DNA of 64,000 bases from Theobroma cacao (lineage: Eukaryota; Streptophyta; Magnoliopsida; Malvales; Malvaceae). Position 1 is the stretch's first letter. The number at the start of each line of letters is the position of its first letter. The translations under genes and the position numbers were made by a program. The stretch covers positions 36,981,283 to 37,045,282 of the forward strand of contig NC_030858.1 of assembly GCF_000208745.1 (NCBI RefSeq), given 5' to 3'. The notes under the pieces are model-generated. The model saw only the letters and a program-made list of their open reading frames with translations. It was not told where the DNA came from and did not search any database. This document shows positions 1 to 9,763 of this stretch, piece by piece.

Positions 1-663
1 AAATGCAGTTCATGTGGCAGCATTAAGTGTCAATGTAGCCTTCCAAGTGATTCAAACCATGCATCTTCCAGCGATGTGACTTCAGAAAGATCATTGGGTG
101 GAGATCTTAGAGTGTGTAGAACTGATGCCTCTAAACTGGATTGCCCGGACAAAAGCACATTGGCATCACCAATGAGCAAGTCTGATCCAGATTCTGATGG
201 AGCTGTAAGTTCTATGTATGATGAGAACGTTTGTCTGAGTTCCCAACTTGCAACTCTTGCAACAGATGCCGCTTTTGGTGAAGGATTGTTAACTCCTAGT
301 TTTGACGTGCAAATGTCATCGAAGAAGGCTCTCTGAGCTGCAATGCTGAAAAGCCGTTATGCAGACACCATTTTGAAACCTAAGCACATACTTGATCATG
401 GTGATGAAGCTGATCCAGTGAAGATGCAGCAGCAAAAGGGAAAATTGGAAAGAAGGCAGCGAGAAGAAAAAGCAAAGATTGAAGCTCAAATCAGAGCTGC
501 TGACGCTGCAGCAAAAATGAAGGCGGAGGTCTAGTTGAAAAAGCAACGGGAAAGAGAAAGAGAAGCTGCTCGGAATGCATTGCAACAGATGGAGAAAACA
601 GCTGGGATTGAACTGAATGTGGAGATTGAAAAGGAGTTCGAGATGCTGATTGGATTCCCTATT
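1..663 (+). pseudogene. GTE12-like fragment, decayed copy 0 (5' part outside window)
   Basis: This stretch aligns base for base, with scattered substitutions, to the 3' half of the two open GTE-like copies at 3885-5075 and 16081-17271. It encodes the same post-bromodomain region and the charged helix containing MLKSRYADTIL. Two nonsense changes break it. A CGA arginine codon of the open copies is TGA at 334-336, and a GAG is TAG at 532-534. Similarity to the other copies stops just after the GFPI codons near 660, where the sequence becomes unrelated. It is therefore a dead remnant of the same duplicated unit. Its 5' portion must lie left of base 1. Confidence 0.85.
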
Positions 664-1296
664 TAATTCTCGTGCTTTTCCTCCTTAGTGCCAAAACACA
701 AAGATGGCGGTAATATTTCTGGCACTCAAGTAGCATGTACTGAACAAAGTGGTAGGAAAGTTTGACTTTTATGGTTTTCATTTTTCATTAGAATTTGTGA
801 AATACTTGAAGCATATTTTTAGTATAAAGAGGAAATTTTGGAGTACCTCTTTTTTTAAGAACGTAGATGTTATTTGTTTAATGATGGAAGTGTTGGGCAG
901 AGCTTTCATGATTTCCCATGCTTCATTGATGAATGCTTCACCATAAAAATTGCAATAACTGTCAATGTGCAGACTGATGTGTCAGCGCCTAGGCGCCTAA
1001 GGTTCTGTTTTGTGGTTATTTTTAACATGATGGACAGTGCAATTGGCGCCTCGGGGCTGAGAGCTGGGGGCTTAAGCGCCTAAGGTGAAGTTTGCTGCAG
1101 TCAGTTGATTTCCTCCACATTTTTTACCATGATCCCTTTTGAATTGGGTGAAGTTATGAACATCAACGCTGTAGCTCTTCCTTTTATCTTTTCATAGGTA
1201 CAAGAATCATGTCAATCGGAGTTTTGTAGCTCAAGATATGCTTGGATTATTGCAGAATGGTCTAAGGTCAACTTAAGCAAAAGTGCATGATCCTTT
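664..1296. other. Non-coding spacer between copy 0 and copy 1
   Basis: I see no gene here. Short ORFs lack family resemblance. A cluster of GCGCCTA-type words (985-1083) stands out against the A+T-rich surroundings. The repeat shared with 13810 begins near 1297. Confidence 0.5.
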
Positions 1297-3827
1297 GCAA
1301 ATTTGCCTTCCAAACTCTTTTGCACCTTCACCAACATATAGCACAATCAATAGAAGGGATAAATAAGACTTAATAACATGAAAATAAACTCAAATTACTT
1401 ACTTAAACTACTAAAGCATGCATACAATAAATACTAATAAAAATGTAAAAATAATGTCTACATTATTTAAAAACAAGAAGACATTGGTCATTTTTAAGCC
1501 TAAAAGAATATAAGATAATTCTATAAAATAGAGTTATCAAGAGCAAACTAATTTTTTTTGAGGGGGCAAAAGATAGAGGACATTGGTCATTATCACTCAG
1601 TTCACTTAACTCCAACTAGAAGAAACGTCTTGAAGATTTTTTGGGCCATTCTTTTTGGAAAATTGACATAAATCAGTATCTATTTAACTATTTAATAATT
1701 ATTTCGCTGATGCATGTGATGTTAGGAGAGGATTTTTTGTTTGTTTTGTAACACTGAGGTCTGAAAATATGTCAATGCAGGAACTTCCTCACATTTTTAT
1801 GAGATAATGAAATTTCTGTTGCATTTTGGGCTTTCTGAGCTCATTTTTACAACTGCTTTGGGGAGCTATTGGCCCATGCCAAGTTGTTGGCTTTTGATGG
1901 CTTTCACTTCCAAACCAAAATTGGGCTTGAATTTTACTTCATATATTTTAATCATGCGATCTAAATTGCAAAAAATATTATTTTTCCTCTAAAGATAGTA
2001 CTAGTAATTATATGTTTGCCAAGGAAACAAATTGTTTCACAATCACTTAACATTATATTAAACCATATATCTCTTTCTTTCTCATTTATAAACAAATGAC
2101 ATAATTTCTAAAAAAATTTCTAAATTATTAAAAAAAATTTATGAGTCTTTATAACTTTTATTACGTTAAACTAAACCCTAATATTTTTATTTTTAGCCAA
2201 ATAAATTTATATATTTTTATTTTTAATAAAATAAACTCATACGATTAATAATTGATTTATATAAAATGTCACTTGTCATTGTCATTCTACGTCATGTGGC
2301 GTTAACGTGACACTAACATAAGATGTTGATATATTATAATGAATGATGACATGACATATTTATGTTGCATAATGAGATGATCATATTACATTTTTCATCT
2401 TCCACAATAACATTACATCAATGCTACATAGGTATAAAATGACAATAGATATTTGATTAATTGCTATTAGTCAACAATTAAGATCAAAAGGATTTATTTG
2501 ATCAAAAACGAAAATATAAGGGTTTGATTAAATGCAATATAAGAATAAAGACTAATTTAAAATTATTTTGAATAGTTTATGAGCTTTTTTAAATATTATG
2601 CTTAAATAAATTTAATATGAAATTATTGATTAAGATGCCATATTACTTCGCAACTTCATGTGTGCATTATGTACTTGTATTTATTTTTTTTAATCCTAAA
2701 TACGATTTTCTTGCTCCTTTATTACATTTTTTTAATTAATCACATCTCATTGAAAGAATCAAAGGGTACAAAATGTTTATATACAGCTACCTTAACTAAT
2801 CTAAAGGAGAGAAAAATAATCCTAATTAATTACATTTTTTAAGTAACTTAACTAATATTTGAATTGACTAATTAGGAGCCTTAACAACGGTCGACGTAGA
2901 CTATTTCCTCTAAATGAAACGATGAGTTTGGCTTCTCAAGTGAAATCTTGTGTTTATTCTTTTCTTTTAGTGCGGTGCGATGTCCAGTCTATTGCACTTT
3001 CATTTCTTCAAACCAAATGCCTCTAATGCTTATAGGTTATGTTTGATATGTTCTTGAAAATGTGATTGTCGAGAAGATAACTTTAAAGCGTTTAATCTAA
3101 CATGAGAAAATGATGATTGAAAAAAATATGATTGCTGAGAAGAATATATTACAGTATTAATTTGAAAGCACTATACTAAGAATGTAGTGTAAATTTACAA
3201 AATTTTCTATTATGTATGAAAATATAAAATTGAATAAATTTACATTTTTTTAATATAAAGTTTTAACTTTTCAACTTTATCCTTAAAATAATAAATAATA
3301 ATATGATAAAAATAACATAATATTTTAATATTAATAATTTAAATATTAAAATATATAAAATTACTAAATATTTATTTTTACTAAATATTTAATTGAGAGG
3401 GGTATATTTGTCCAATCCATTCTTTTGTAAATGTATCTTTCCTATGGTCTTGCAATGTCATTACATTGTAAGAGAACCACATTAAACGTGATAAGGCGAT
3501 TATGTCCAATTAAAATCCCTGTAAAGTGCTTTAACTTCCTCAATCATCAAAGGGGACCATAGACTCCCAAATACATTATACAACTGCTATTCCGAAGCTG
3601 GTACAATCTTATAAACTATATATACATGAAAGACCTATTTAATTCAACTTCTTGACATGCAACTTCCAAAGCTGAAGAGGGTGAGATAGATAAGGAAACC
3701 TTAGCTGAGAGTTTTACACTTTCTTCTTTCCTTCCCGCAGTAGAGTAAGTGTAAGAGTTTTACACTAGATTCGATTTTCCTTTTTTCCTGTAAACGTGGA
3801 AACCTAGAAAGTACCATCTTCGAAGTT
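1297..3827 (+). repeat. A+T-rich leader of tandem unit, left copy
   Basis: This non-coding region is nearly identical to 13810-16023, with small indels and one indel of about 308 bases. It is the upstream part of the roughly 12.3 kb tandem unit and leads directly into the GTE-like ORF. It contains long A+T-rich runs and no coding frame of substance. The similarity starts at the words GCAAATTTGCCTTCC in both copies, which marks one edge of the duplication. Confidence 0.85.
1673..1980. other. About 308-bp segment present in copy 1, absent in copy 2
   Basis: The words GAAAATTGACATAA are followed directly by TTTTTCCTCTAAAG in copy 2 (14172-14196). In copy 1 the two words are separated by this segment. 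It could be an insertion in copy 1 or a deletion in copy 2. I see no clear terminal inverted repeat or target-site duplication. Confidence 0.7.
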
Positions 3828-3884
3828 TTGCAGCGTCAAAAACTAATTGCTACGCAAACTGTTGTGCCAGATCAGAGGTTGAAG

Positions 3885-5075
3885 ATGAAGTTCCCTTCAC
3901 AATCTTTTGAGTTTGGGCAGCAACCGAGCAGTTCTTTCGATGGGAAAAGGACATCATCTAGATCTGCTGGGATTTTGAAACGGACTTCAGCTGCTTACAA
4001 GCGTGGACCAGAAGGGGTGATTGTGGACAGTCGAACTGAGAAGAGGCGAAAGATGGATCGTAGCATGGCGCAGCAGTGTTCTGCCCATGTTGATGAATCA
4101 AGACGGAGTTGTCCTAAAAGCCAGCTATCCCGATATTACTCTTTCCCCAAGAAGTCAAGGCCATCTGAGGAGAAGTTATTCAAGGTGCCGTTGAATGCAA
4201 GAGCAGCAGAAGTTGAGCGTCCTAAACCCGCACAGAAGTGTGATAGCAGGTTGGCAAGAAAAAATTTTCAAAAAGGCACCAGTAGTGGTGGGCGTGCTCA
4301 TCGATCTATCAATGCCAAGCCACCATTGAGTCCAGGTGCCTGCAGATGCAGCTCATGTGGCAGCATTAAGTGTCAATGTAGTCTTCCAAGTGATTCAAAC
4401 CATGCATCTTCCAGCGATGTGACTTCAGAAAGATCATTGGGTGGAGATCTTAGAGTGTGCAGAACTTATGCCTCTAAACTGGATTGCCAGGCCAAAAGGA
4501 CAATGACATCACCAATGAGCGAGTCTGATCCAGATTCTGACGGACCTGTAAGTTCTCTGTATGATGAGAACGTTTGTCTGATTTCTCAACTTACAACTCC
4601 TGCAACAGATGCTGCTTCTGGGGAAGGATTGTTAACTCCTAGTTTTGACGTCCAAATGTCATCGAAGAAGGCTTTCCGAGCTGCAATGCTGAAAAGCCGT
4701 TATGCAGACACCATTTTGAAAGCTAAGCACATACTTGATCATGGTGAGAAAGCTGATCCAGTGAAGATGCAGCAGCAAAAGGGAAAATTGGAAAGAAGGC
4801 AGCGAGAAGAAAAGGCAAAGATTGAAGCTCAAATCAGAGCTGCTGAAGCTGCAGCAAAAATGAAGGCAGAGGTCGAGTTGAAAAAGCAACGGGAAAGAGA
4901 AAGAGAAGCTGCTCGGAATGCATTGCAACAGATGGAGAAAACAGCTGGGATTGAACTGAATGTGGAGATTGAAAAGGAGTTCGAGATGCTGATTGGATTC
5001 CCTATTTATAATAACTGGCATGGTAGCAAAAATGGATCTGGAAAGGTGACTGGAGCTTATGGAGGAACTCTGTGA
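3885..5075 (+). CDS. Bromodomain-less GTE12-like ORF, copy 1
   Basis: This is a single uninterrupted ORF of 396 aa from the first ATG (MKFPSQSFEFGQQ). The frame is open upstream to at least 3828. That upstream part reads IATQTVVPDQRLKMKF, like the N-terminus of plant GTE12 proteins, but the codon where the family methionine would sit (3843-3845) is CTA. Family members carry a bromodomain after a KMDR..QQCS segment. Here that segment runs straight into the post-bromodomain part (CPKSQ, SFPKKSRPSEEK, a Cys-rich CRCSSCGSIKCQC patch, SDPDSDG). The C-terminal charged helix follows (about residues 265-375, MLKSRYAD to EKEFEML). No acetyl-lysine-binding module remains. GTE genes normally have several introns, so the continuous frame suggests a retrocopy or intron loss. 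The tail looks frameshifted just before the stop. Expression is unknown. Confidence 0.6.
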   Translation: MKFPSQSFEFGQQPSSSFDGKRTSSRSAGILKRTSAAYKRGPEGVIVDSRTEKRRKMDRSMAQQCSAHVDESRRSCPKSQLSRYYSFPKKSRPSEEKLFKVPLNARAAEVERPKPAQKCDSRLARKNFQKGTSSGGRAHRSINAKPPLSPGACRCSSCGSIKCQCSLPSDSNHASSSDVTSERSLGGDLRVCRTYASKLDCQAKRTMTSPMSESDPDSDGPVSSLYDENVCLISQLTTPATDAASGEGLLTPSFDVQMSSKKAFRAAMLKSRYADTILKAKHILDHGEKADPVKMQQQKGKLERRQREEKAKIEAQIRAAEAAAKMKAEVELKKQREREREAARNALQQMEKTAGIELNVEIEKEFEMLIGFPIYNNWHGSKNGSGKVTGAYGGTL

Positions 5076-5980
5076 ATTCACCGCATCAGCTGGGTTTGTT
5101 CATCGAAGATGAGCATGCAGTTTCTTTCTTCTTGATTATTGTTTGTTCCAGCTCCTTGTTAATAGTTTTTTTCTTTTCGTGGGGGACAGGAAAAAAAGAA
5201 ATTAGTATTTGTAAATGAGGTATTTTTTTACGGAATTGGAATTTTTGTAAACAAACAGTACATATATATATATATTATATTTATATTTGAAAATTATCAG
5301 CCTGCTTCCATTAACACCGTAGCATCAACAAAACACCCACTCAATGCATGATCACACATTGAGACTAACAGCCAATTCACCAGCAAGAACAAACCCACAA
5401 ACTCATCCACTCACATCATCACAAAAGGCAGAAAACAAAACAAAAAAAACTTACTGAAACACTCTGATGGACCTCACTTTGTAGCTGGACTCCTCCCTTT
5501 GCAAGATCATCTGCTCATGATGTTCTTAGGTACTCCCTTGATATCATAGGTGGATCCTTTGTGCACCTTTGCAATATGGAAGAATACATCTGTATCTATA
5601 AACATATAAACTGAAATAAAAAATGAAGAATTAATATTACTAAGCTTACACTATTCTGGCACAATTTAAACTGTGTAAATGATGCAGTGCATAATCCCAA
5701 ATGGTGAAATGATAAGCCTGATGCCTTAAGTTTGAATAAATGCATTGACCTAAAACATTTTGAGATCAGATAATGTGTGAAAACCTTATATGCTTCCCCG
5801 GAAGACAAATTTGTGCCAAGAAACAATGAGTCAACTTCTTTGTCTTTATCAAGTTATATGTTTCCCATATGCTTCAAGTCATACACAAACTTATTTTTTT
5901 TTGAAGATTTGTCATTGAACTTCCATTCCATCTGGGAAAAACCCATCAAAAAGGTAACATAACATCAAGAGCTAAACAAA
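5076..5980. other. 3' flank of GTE-like ORF and unassigned exon-like sequence
   Basis: The first about 200 bases look like a 3' untranslated region with T-rich runs and a TA repeat near 5261-5280. On the minus strand, 5610-5455 resembles an exon bounded by an AG acceptor and a GTAAGT donor. It has one frame reading VFFHIAKVHKGSTYDIKG, but a stop follows soon after. I cannot assign a family. The matching sequence in copy 2 is at about 17640-17790. Confidence 0.35.
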
Positions 5981-6325
5981 TAAGGCCCGTAAGAACTTCA
6001 ACCTCGTCGACCCTGTTGAAAGGAACACTATTGGTGTACCATCAGGAGGTTGGGTGGCAATTCGTTTTCTTGCAGACAATCCAGGTGGGTAGAAATAATA
6101 ACATTGCTGTACTTACTTAGTATTCTTGTTTTGTTTATGTTTTTAGCTGATAATGACAACAAGATACACGTGCCAACAGGGGTGTGGTTCATGCATTGCC
6201 ACCTGGAAGTCCATACAAGCTGGGGCTTGAAGATGGCATGGATCGTCCTGGATGGAAATCTACCCAATCAGAAGGTGCTTCCACCCCCAGCAGCTCTTCC
6301 CAAGTGCTGGGGAACCCCTCTCTAG
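5981..6325 (+). pseudogene. Laccase 3' fragment, copy 1
   Basis: Two exon pieces encode the last part of a plant laccase (multicopper oxidase of the cell wall, lignin/flavonoid oxidation). Bases 5981-6084 give [20 protein letters not shown] and FLADNP. After an intron of 95 bases (6085-6179, GT...AG), bases 6180-6325 give [21 protein letters not shown] up to PPPAALPKC. The HCHLEVH..GL copper-ligand motif (type 1/type 3 sites) is intact. Everything upstream, including three of the four copper motifs, is missing, so no enzyme can be made. Laccases usually end at the LPxC cysteine. Here TGG replaces the expected stop and WGTPL is appended before TAG. Confidence 0.85.
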
Positions 6326-7243
6326 ATAGAATTTGCCCTATCATTTTCCTTTTTAAACCTAATTTTGATTCTTTTTTTCTTGACCCTTTTGTCTTTGGCC
6401 GGTCAATTCTGAAGATTCACTAGGGAGAGAAAGAATGGTGTGGGAAAATTTTGTTAACATTTAGATCCAAGATGTCACTGAATTAGGTCCAATAATATCC
6501 CAAATAAAAAAAAATTCAGCCCTACTAGAAAGTAACAACAGCTTTGTTAATTATGGTTTTGGAGTTTGTGCATCTTTGTCTTGGAACGTTGAATCTTTCT
6601 TGTTTCATTGAAAGTTCAGAAACTGCAATGTTTTCTCCGCCAGCATTCACATAGTTTCTTTGACTAAACCGGTCTATGTCGTATTGTCAGCTCCCAATAA
6701 TAGGCAAATGTTTACCGCCAGGACTTCCTCCCTTGGGCCTTGGTAGTTGCTCTGTTGCCGTCCTAGAGGCAGCTTCCTAGCTACTCTCCACCTCGTCTTT
6801 TACATTGTTCATTTTAAGACATTCACCTACTCCTAATGGAGTCCATTCATTAAAGAAATACTAAAAATTTGTATCAGAATGAAGTAAAGCCAAAAGCATA
6901 GGGATTTAGATCTCCATGGTCAATGATAATCTTCTATGCTAAATTCAACATTTTCACATAGAATAGAGACTAAACTCAGAATTTGATCTCTAATAATTGT
7001 CTATGGAGTGCCTATCACAGTTGACTGATCGATGAGAACCAGGGGCAAAAGGCTATGACATCTTTTTCCATATAAACAAATGAAAAGAGACGGTGTTGTA
7101 GGTGAGTGCCGGCATCTGCACAAGTGCAAATCCCTCGTGAATCTGCACAAAGAATGAAAGAAATGATTATAATGAAACCAGACACCAAGACAAGAACAAA
7201 TATCTTGTTTGTAGAAAATAATCTAATATCTACCATTGTCCCT
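6326..7243. other. Spacer between laccase tail and GH18 gene, copy 1
   Basis: There is no convincing gene here. The sequence is almost identical to 18503-19422 in copy 2. The right end is the promoter region of the GH18 gene. Confidence 0.5.
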
Positions 7244-7251
7244 TATAAATA
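7244..7251 (+). promoter_or_regulatory. TATA box of GH18 gene, copy 1
   Basis: TATAAATA lies 43 bases upstream of the ATG at 7294. This leaves room for a short leader of roughly 10-20 bases. The same word sits at the same distance in copy 2. Confidence 0.6.
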
Positions 7252-7293
7252 CCTCTCTTGAAACCTGCTACTCAACACTCAACAACTACAGCC

Positions 7294-8208
7294 ATGAATT
7301 CACATATGCTTGTTCTTCCTCTTATTCTTCAAATTTTCATTGCTCTGTTTTCCTCAACCCCTGCAGTAGCAGCTAACTCAAAACTTTTTAGAGAATATAT
7401 AGGAGCTGAGGACAAGGGTGTTACGTTTTCAGATGTACCCATCAATTCACAAGTAGATTTTCACTTCATCCTCTCCTTTGCTATTGACTACACAAACTCT
7501 TCAATTCCTTCCCCCACCAATGGTGATTTTGGGGTTTACTGGGATACAGAAAACCTCAGCCCTTCTCATGTATTCTCCATCAAAAGCCAGCATCCGAATG
7601 TCAAGGTAGCTATGAGTCTTGGGGGTGATACGATAAATGATGAGCATGTATACTTCAGCCCCAAAACAATCAATTCTTGGGTTCGAAATGCCATTCATTC
7701 CATAACAGAGATATCAAGAAAGTACAATTTGGATGGAATTGACATCGACTATGAACACTTCCATGCAGATCCTGACACATTTGCTGAGTGCATTGGACTT
7801 CTTGTTCTGCTCCTAAAACAAAATGGGGTGGTGTCGTTTGCATCAATAGCACCCTATAATAATGATTCCGTGCAACCGCATTACTTGGCCTTGTGGAGTA
7901 AGTATGGGCATCTAATAGACTATGTCAACTTTCAGTTTTACGCTTACCATAAGGGGACAACTGTTTCTCAATTTTTGAAATACTTTCATGAACAGAGCTC
8001 TAACTATAGAGGTGGTAAGGTCTTAGTAAGCTTTGGTACTGATGGAAGTGGAGGTTTGTCTCCACAAAATGGGTTCTTCAAGGCCTGTAGCAGGCTTAAG
8101 CGTCAGGGGAAACTTCATGGCATATTTGTTTGGTCAGCGGATGACTCCAAGAAAGCTGGTTTCCTCTATGAGAAGCAGTCACAGACCTTGTTGGCCAGAT
8201 CAACATGA
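7294..8208 (+). CDS. Secreted GH18 chitinase-like protein, copy 1
   Basis: This single-exon gene encodes 304 aa. The N-terminal 26 or so residues ([21 protein letters not shown], then AVAA) form a signal peptide, so the product should be secreted or vacuolar. The mature part is a GH18 TIM barrel of the plant chitinase-2/RuBisCO-associated-protein/narbonin group. KVAMSLGGD forms the strand-3 motif. DGIDIDYE at residues 147-154 is a complete DxxDxDxE catalytic motif with the acid E154, unlike the degenerate narbonins. Later barrel strands include [19 protein letters not shown] and [10 protein letters not shown]. The family hydrolyses chitin or related GlcNAc polymers, or serves as storage/defence protein. 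The start was chosen because it precedes the signal peptide and follows a TATA box. Length is normal for the family, and a near-identical copy is at 19473. Confidence 0.88.
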   Translation: MNSHMLVLPLILQIFIALFSSTPAVAANSKLFREYIGAEDKGVTFSDVPINSQVDFHFILSFAIDYTNSSIPSPTNGDFGVYWDTENLSPSHVFSIKSQHPNVKVAMSLGGDTINDEHVYFSPKTINSWVRNAIHSITEISRKYNLDGIDIDYEHFHADPDTFAECIGLLVLLLKQNGVVSFASIAPYNNDSVQPHYLALWSKYGHLIDYVNFQFYAYHKGTTVSQFLKYFHEQSSNYRGGKVLVSFGTDGSGGLSPQNGFFKACSRLKRQGKLHGIFVWSADDSKKAGFLYEKQSQTLLARST

Positions 8209-9241
8209 TCTATCTCATACATAGTTTTTTCCCCCTCAGAGATGAATAAAGCAAATGTATTGAAAATTTAGTTCTATGTGTAGCAGAGAAAGGTAGCTCT
8301 ATGACTAGCAAGATAAGGGAAATTTCTGAAGGTTCACATGATCGGACAATAGAAGTCAATGGAAACAAAGGCAAGGCAATCATAATGAAGTCCATCTACT
8401 CAACACTAACTTCCCCAAGAAAGATTTTTGAAAGAGAGAAGACAGAGTTGAAAACGATTACCAAACCAGTGGCCTACTCCAAAATATAACTGAGCAATTA
8501 TTTGCATGCTAGATAATCTATCAAGAACCAGAAGTTGACAAAAATATTTGCTGTAAAATTCTTCTGATACCAAACTATTGCTAGATTAGATAGCAACATT
8601 AAGGCTCAGAAGAATACCCCACATTTATCACCAAGAAATGCAGAGTGATTACTATAGCAGACACTTACATGCTTCAGATGCCAACAATTGATCAACTAGC
8701 CTGGCTTTCAGCGGTCCCCTGACCCAGGAATTAGTTTTGGCATTCATGTAACGATCATTCTTTATACATTTTGTCATGTGTAATCAGAGTTCCGAGTTGT
8801 TACATTGGTTATCTTTCGAGCTAAGAGCTGTTGAAAGTCACTAACAAAATATGCTTCCTATCAGCTTTTACATGCTGTTTCTATTTCAGTTTTAGCAAAA
8901 TGCAAATTTTCACAAGAATCTGCAAGTCATCAGGCAGGCAGGTCTCATCAAGCTGGAAGAAGATCAAACATGGGACATTGGTGTTGTCACTGTTTTGAAG
9001 CCCCATTGGCTGCAGATCAATTAAAACAACAATAATCAAATACCAGTGACTCTGCTCTGGAGATTAACCATCAATTGATTTCATTCATTCTAAATTAACA
9101 AACATATTTGCTCAACATTATAATGGAAAAGATTATCCAAAAATGATTACTCATTTTAACAGCGGAGCTAAGAATTGCCTCCAAAACAAAACCTTCCAGG
9201 CTGCCATAAGAAACAACAACAACAAAAGTTGCTACATTGCC
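8209..9241. other. Spacer downstream of GH18, copy 1
   Basis: I recognise no gene. On the minus strand around 9010-8890 a short open stretch follows an AG acceptor (PMGLQNSDNTNVPC...), but it has no family I recognise. The region is repeated at 20388-21423. Confidence 0.4.
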
Positions 9242-9763
9242 TCAACTCAATCAATTATCCACTTCGTTTTTAATCTTCTTCTTCTTCATTGGCTCTGAAG
9301 AAGAATCATTTTCAATTCCCTCCTCAATCCCTCTACTCTTCCGTTTCTTCTTGTTCTCCCCTTGCCCTTCTGCTTCATGTCTCATTTCACCCTCAATTTT
9401 CACCCCATTTCCCTCAATTTTCATCCCATTTGCCAGAACATTTTCAATTTTTCAGCCACTTTTCTCCTTCTTATGCTTCTTTTTCTCACTTGGTTCCTCA
9501 AATACCATTTTTTCCTCGTCTTCCTCAAAGTTACCAATCTCATTCTTCTCCTTCTTCCTCTTGCTCTCTCCATCCTCAACAAGACTTTTGCCTTCACCAT
9601 CCCCGACATTACCAACTTCACCCTTCTCTGTCTTCTTCTTGTTCTTATGTTTCTTTCCATCACTATCCCCATACCCATGACTCGCCTCTTGACTCAGCTC
9701 CACAGCACCACGAGTCAAGTTGAATACACTCGGTTCTAGACTCGACTCGCCGGCACCTTCCAC
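9242..9763 (-). pseudogene. Lysine/glutamate-rich ORF with nonsense codon, copy 1
   Basis: This is the counterpart of the 177-aa open frame at 21957-21424. The shared N-terminal part reads SSLEPSVFNLTRGAVELSQE. It is followed by a strongly charged tail rich in KKK and EE runs, typical of nucleolar or nuclear basic tails; that localisation is an inference. In copy 1 a CGA arginine codon has become TGA at 9454-9452, cutting the product to about 103 residues, while the sequence beyond continues in frame to near 9242. No ATG begins the frame, so it is probably an internal or last exon of a larger gene I cannot identify. Confidence 0.55.

Noticed and set aside
4659..5081. Open frame of 140 codons on the minus strand within the GTE-like ORF (and its twin at 16855-17277)
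   Set aside because: It is the complement of the Lys/Glu/Arg-rich helix region. Composition (Ser/Phe/Leu runs) is what reverse reading of that helix gives, and no family matches.
7258..7293. Extension of the GH18 frame upstream to a TTG
   Set aside because: The ATG at 7294 starts a good signal peptide and lies at a normal distance from the TATA box; TTG starts are not expected in a plant nuclear gene.
9237..9739. Plus-strand frames rich in Ser, Phe and Pro opposite the Lys-rich exon (also 21419-21933)
   Set aside because: Low-complexity CTT/TTC-rich complement of AAG/GAA codons. The minus-strand frame has the conserved, non-repetitive start.
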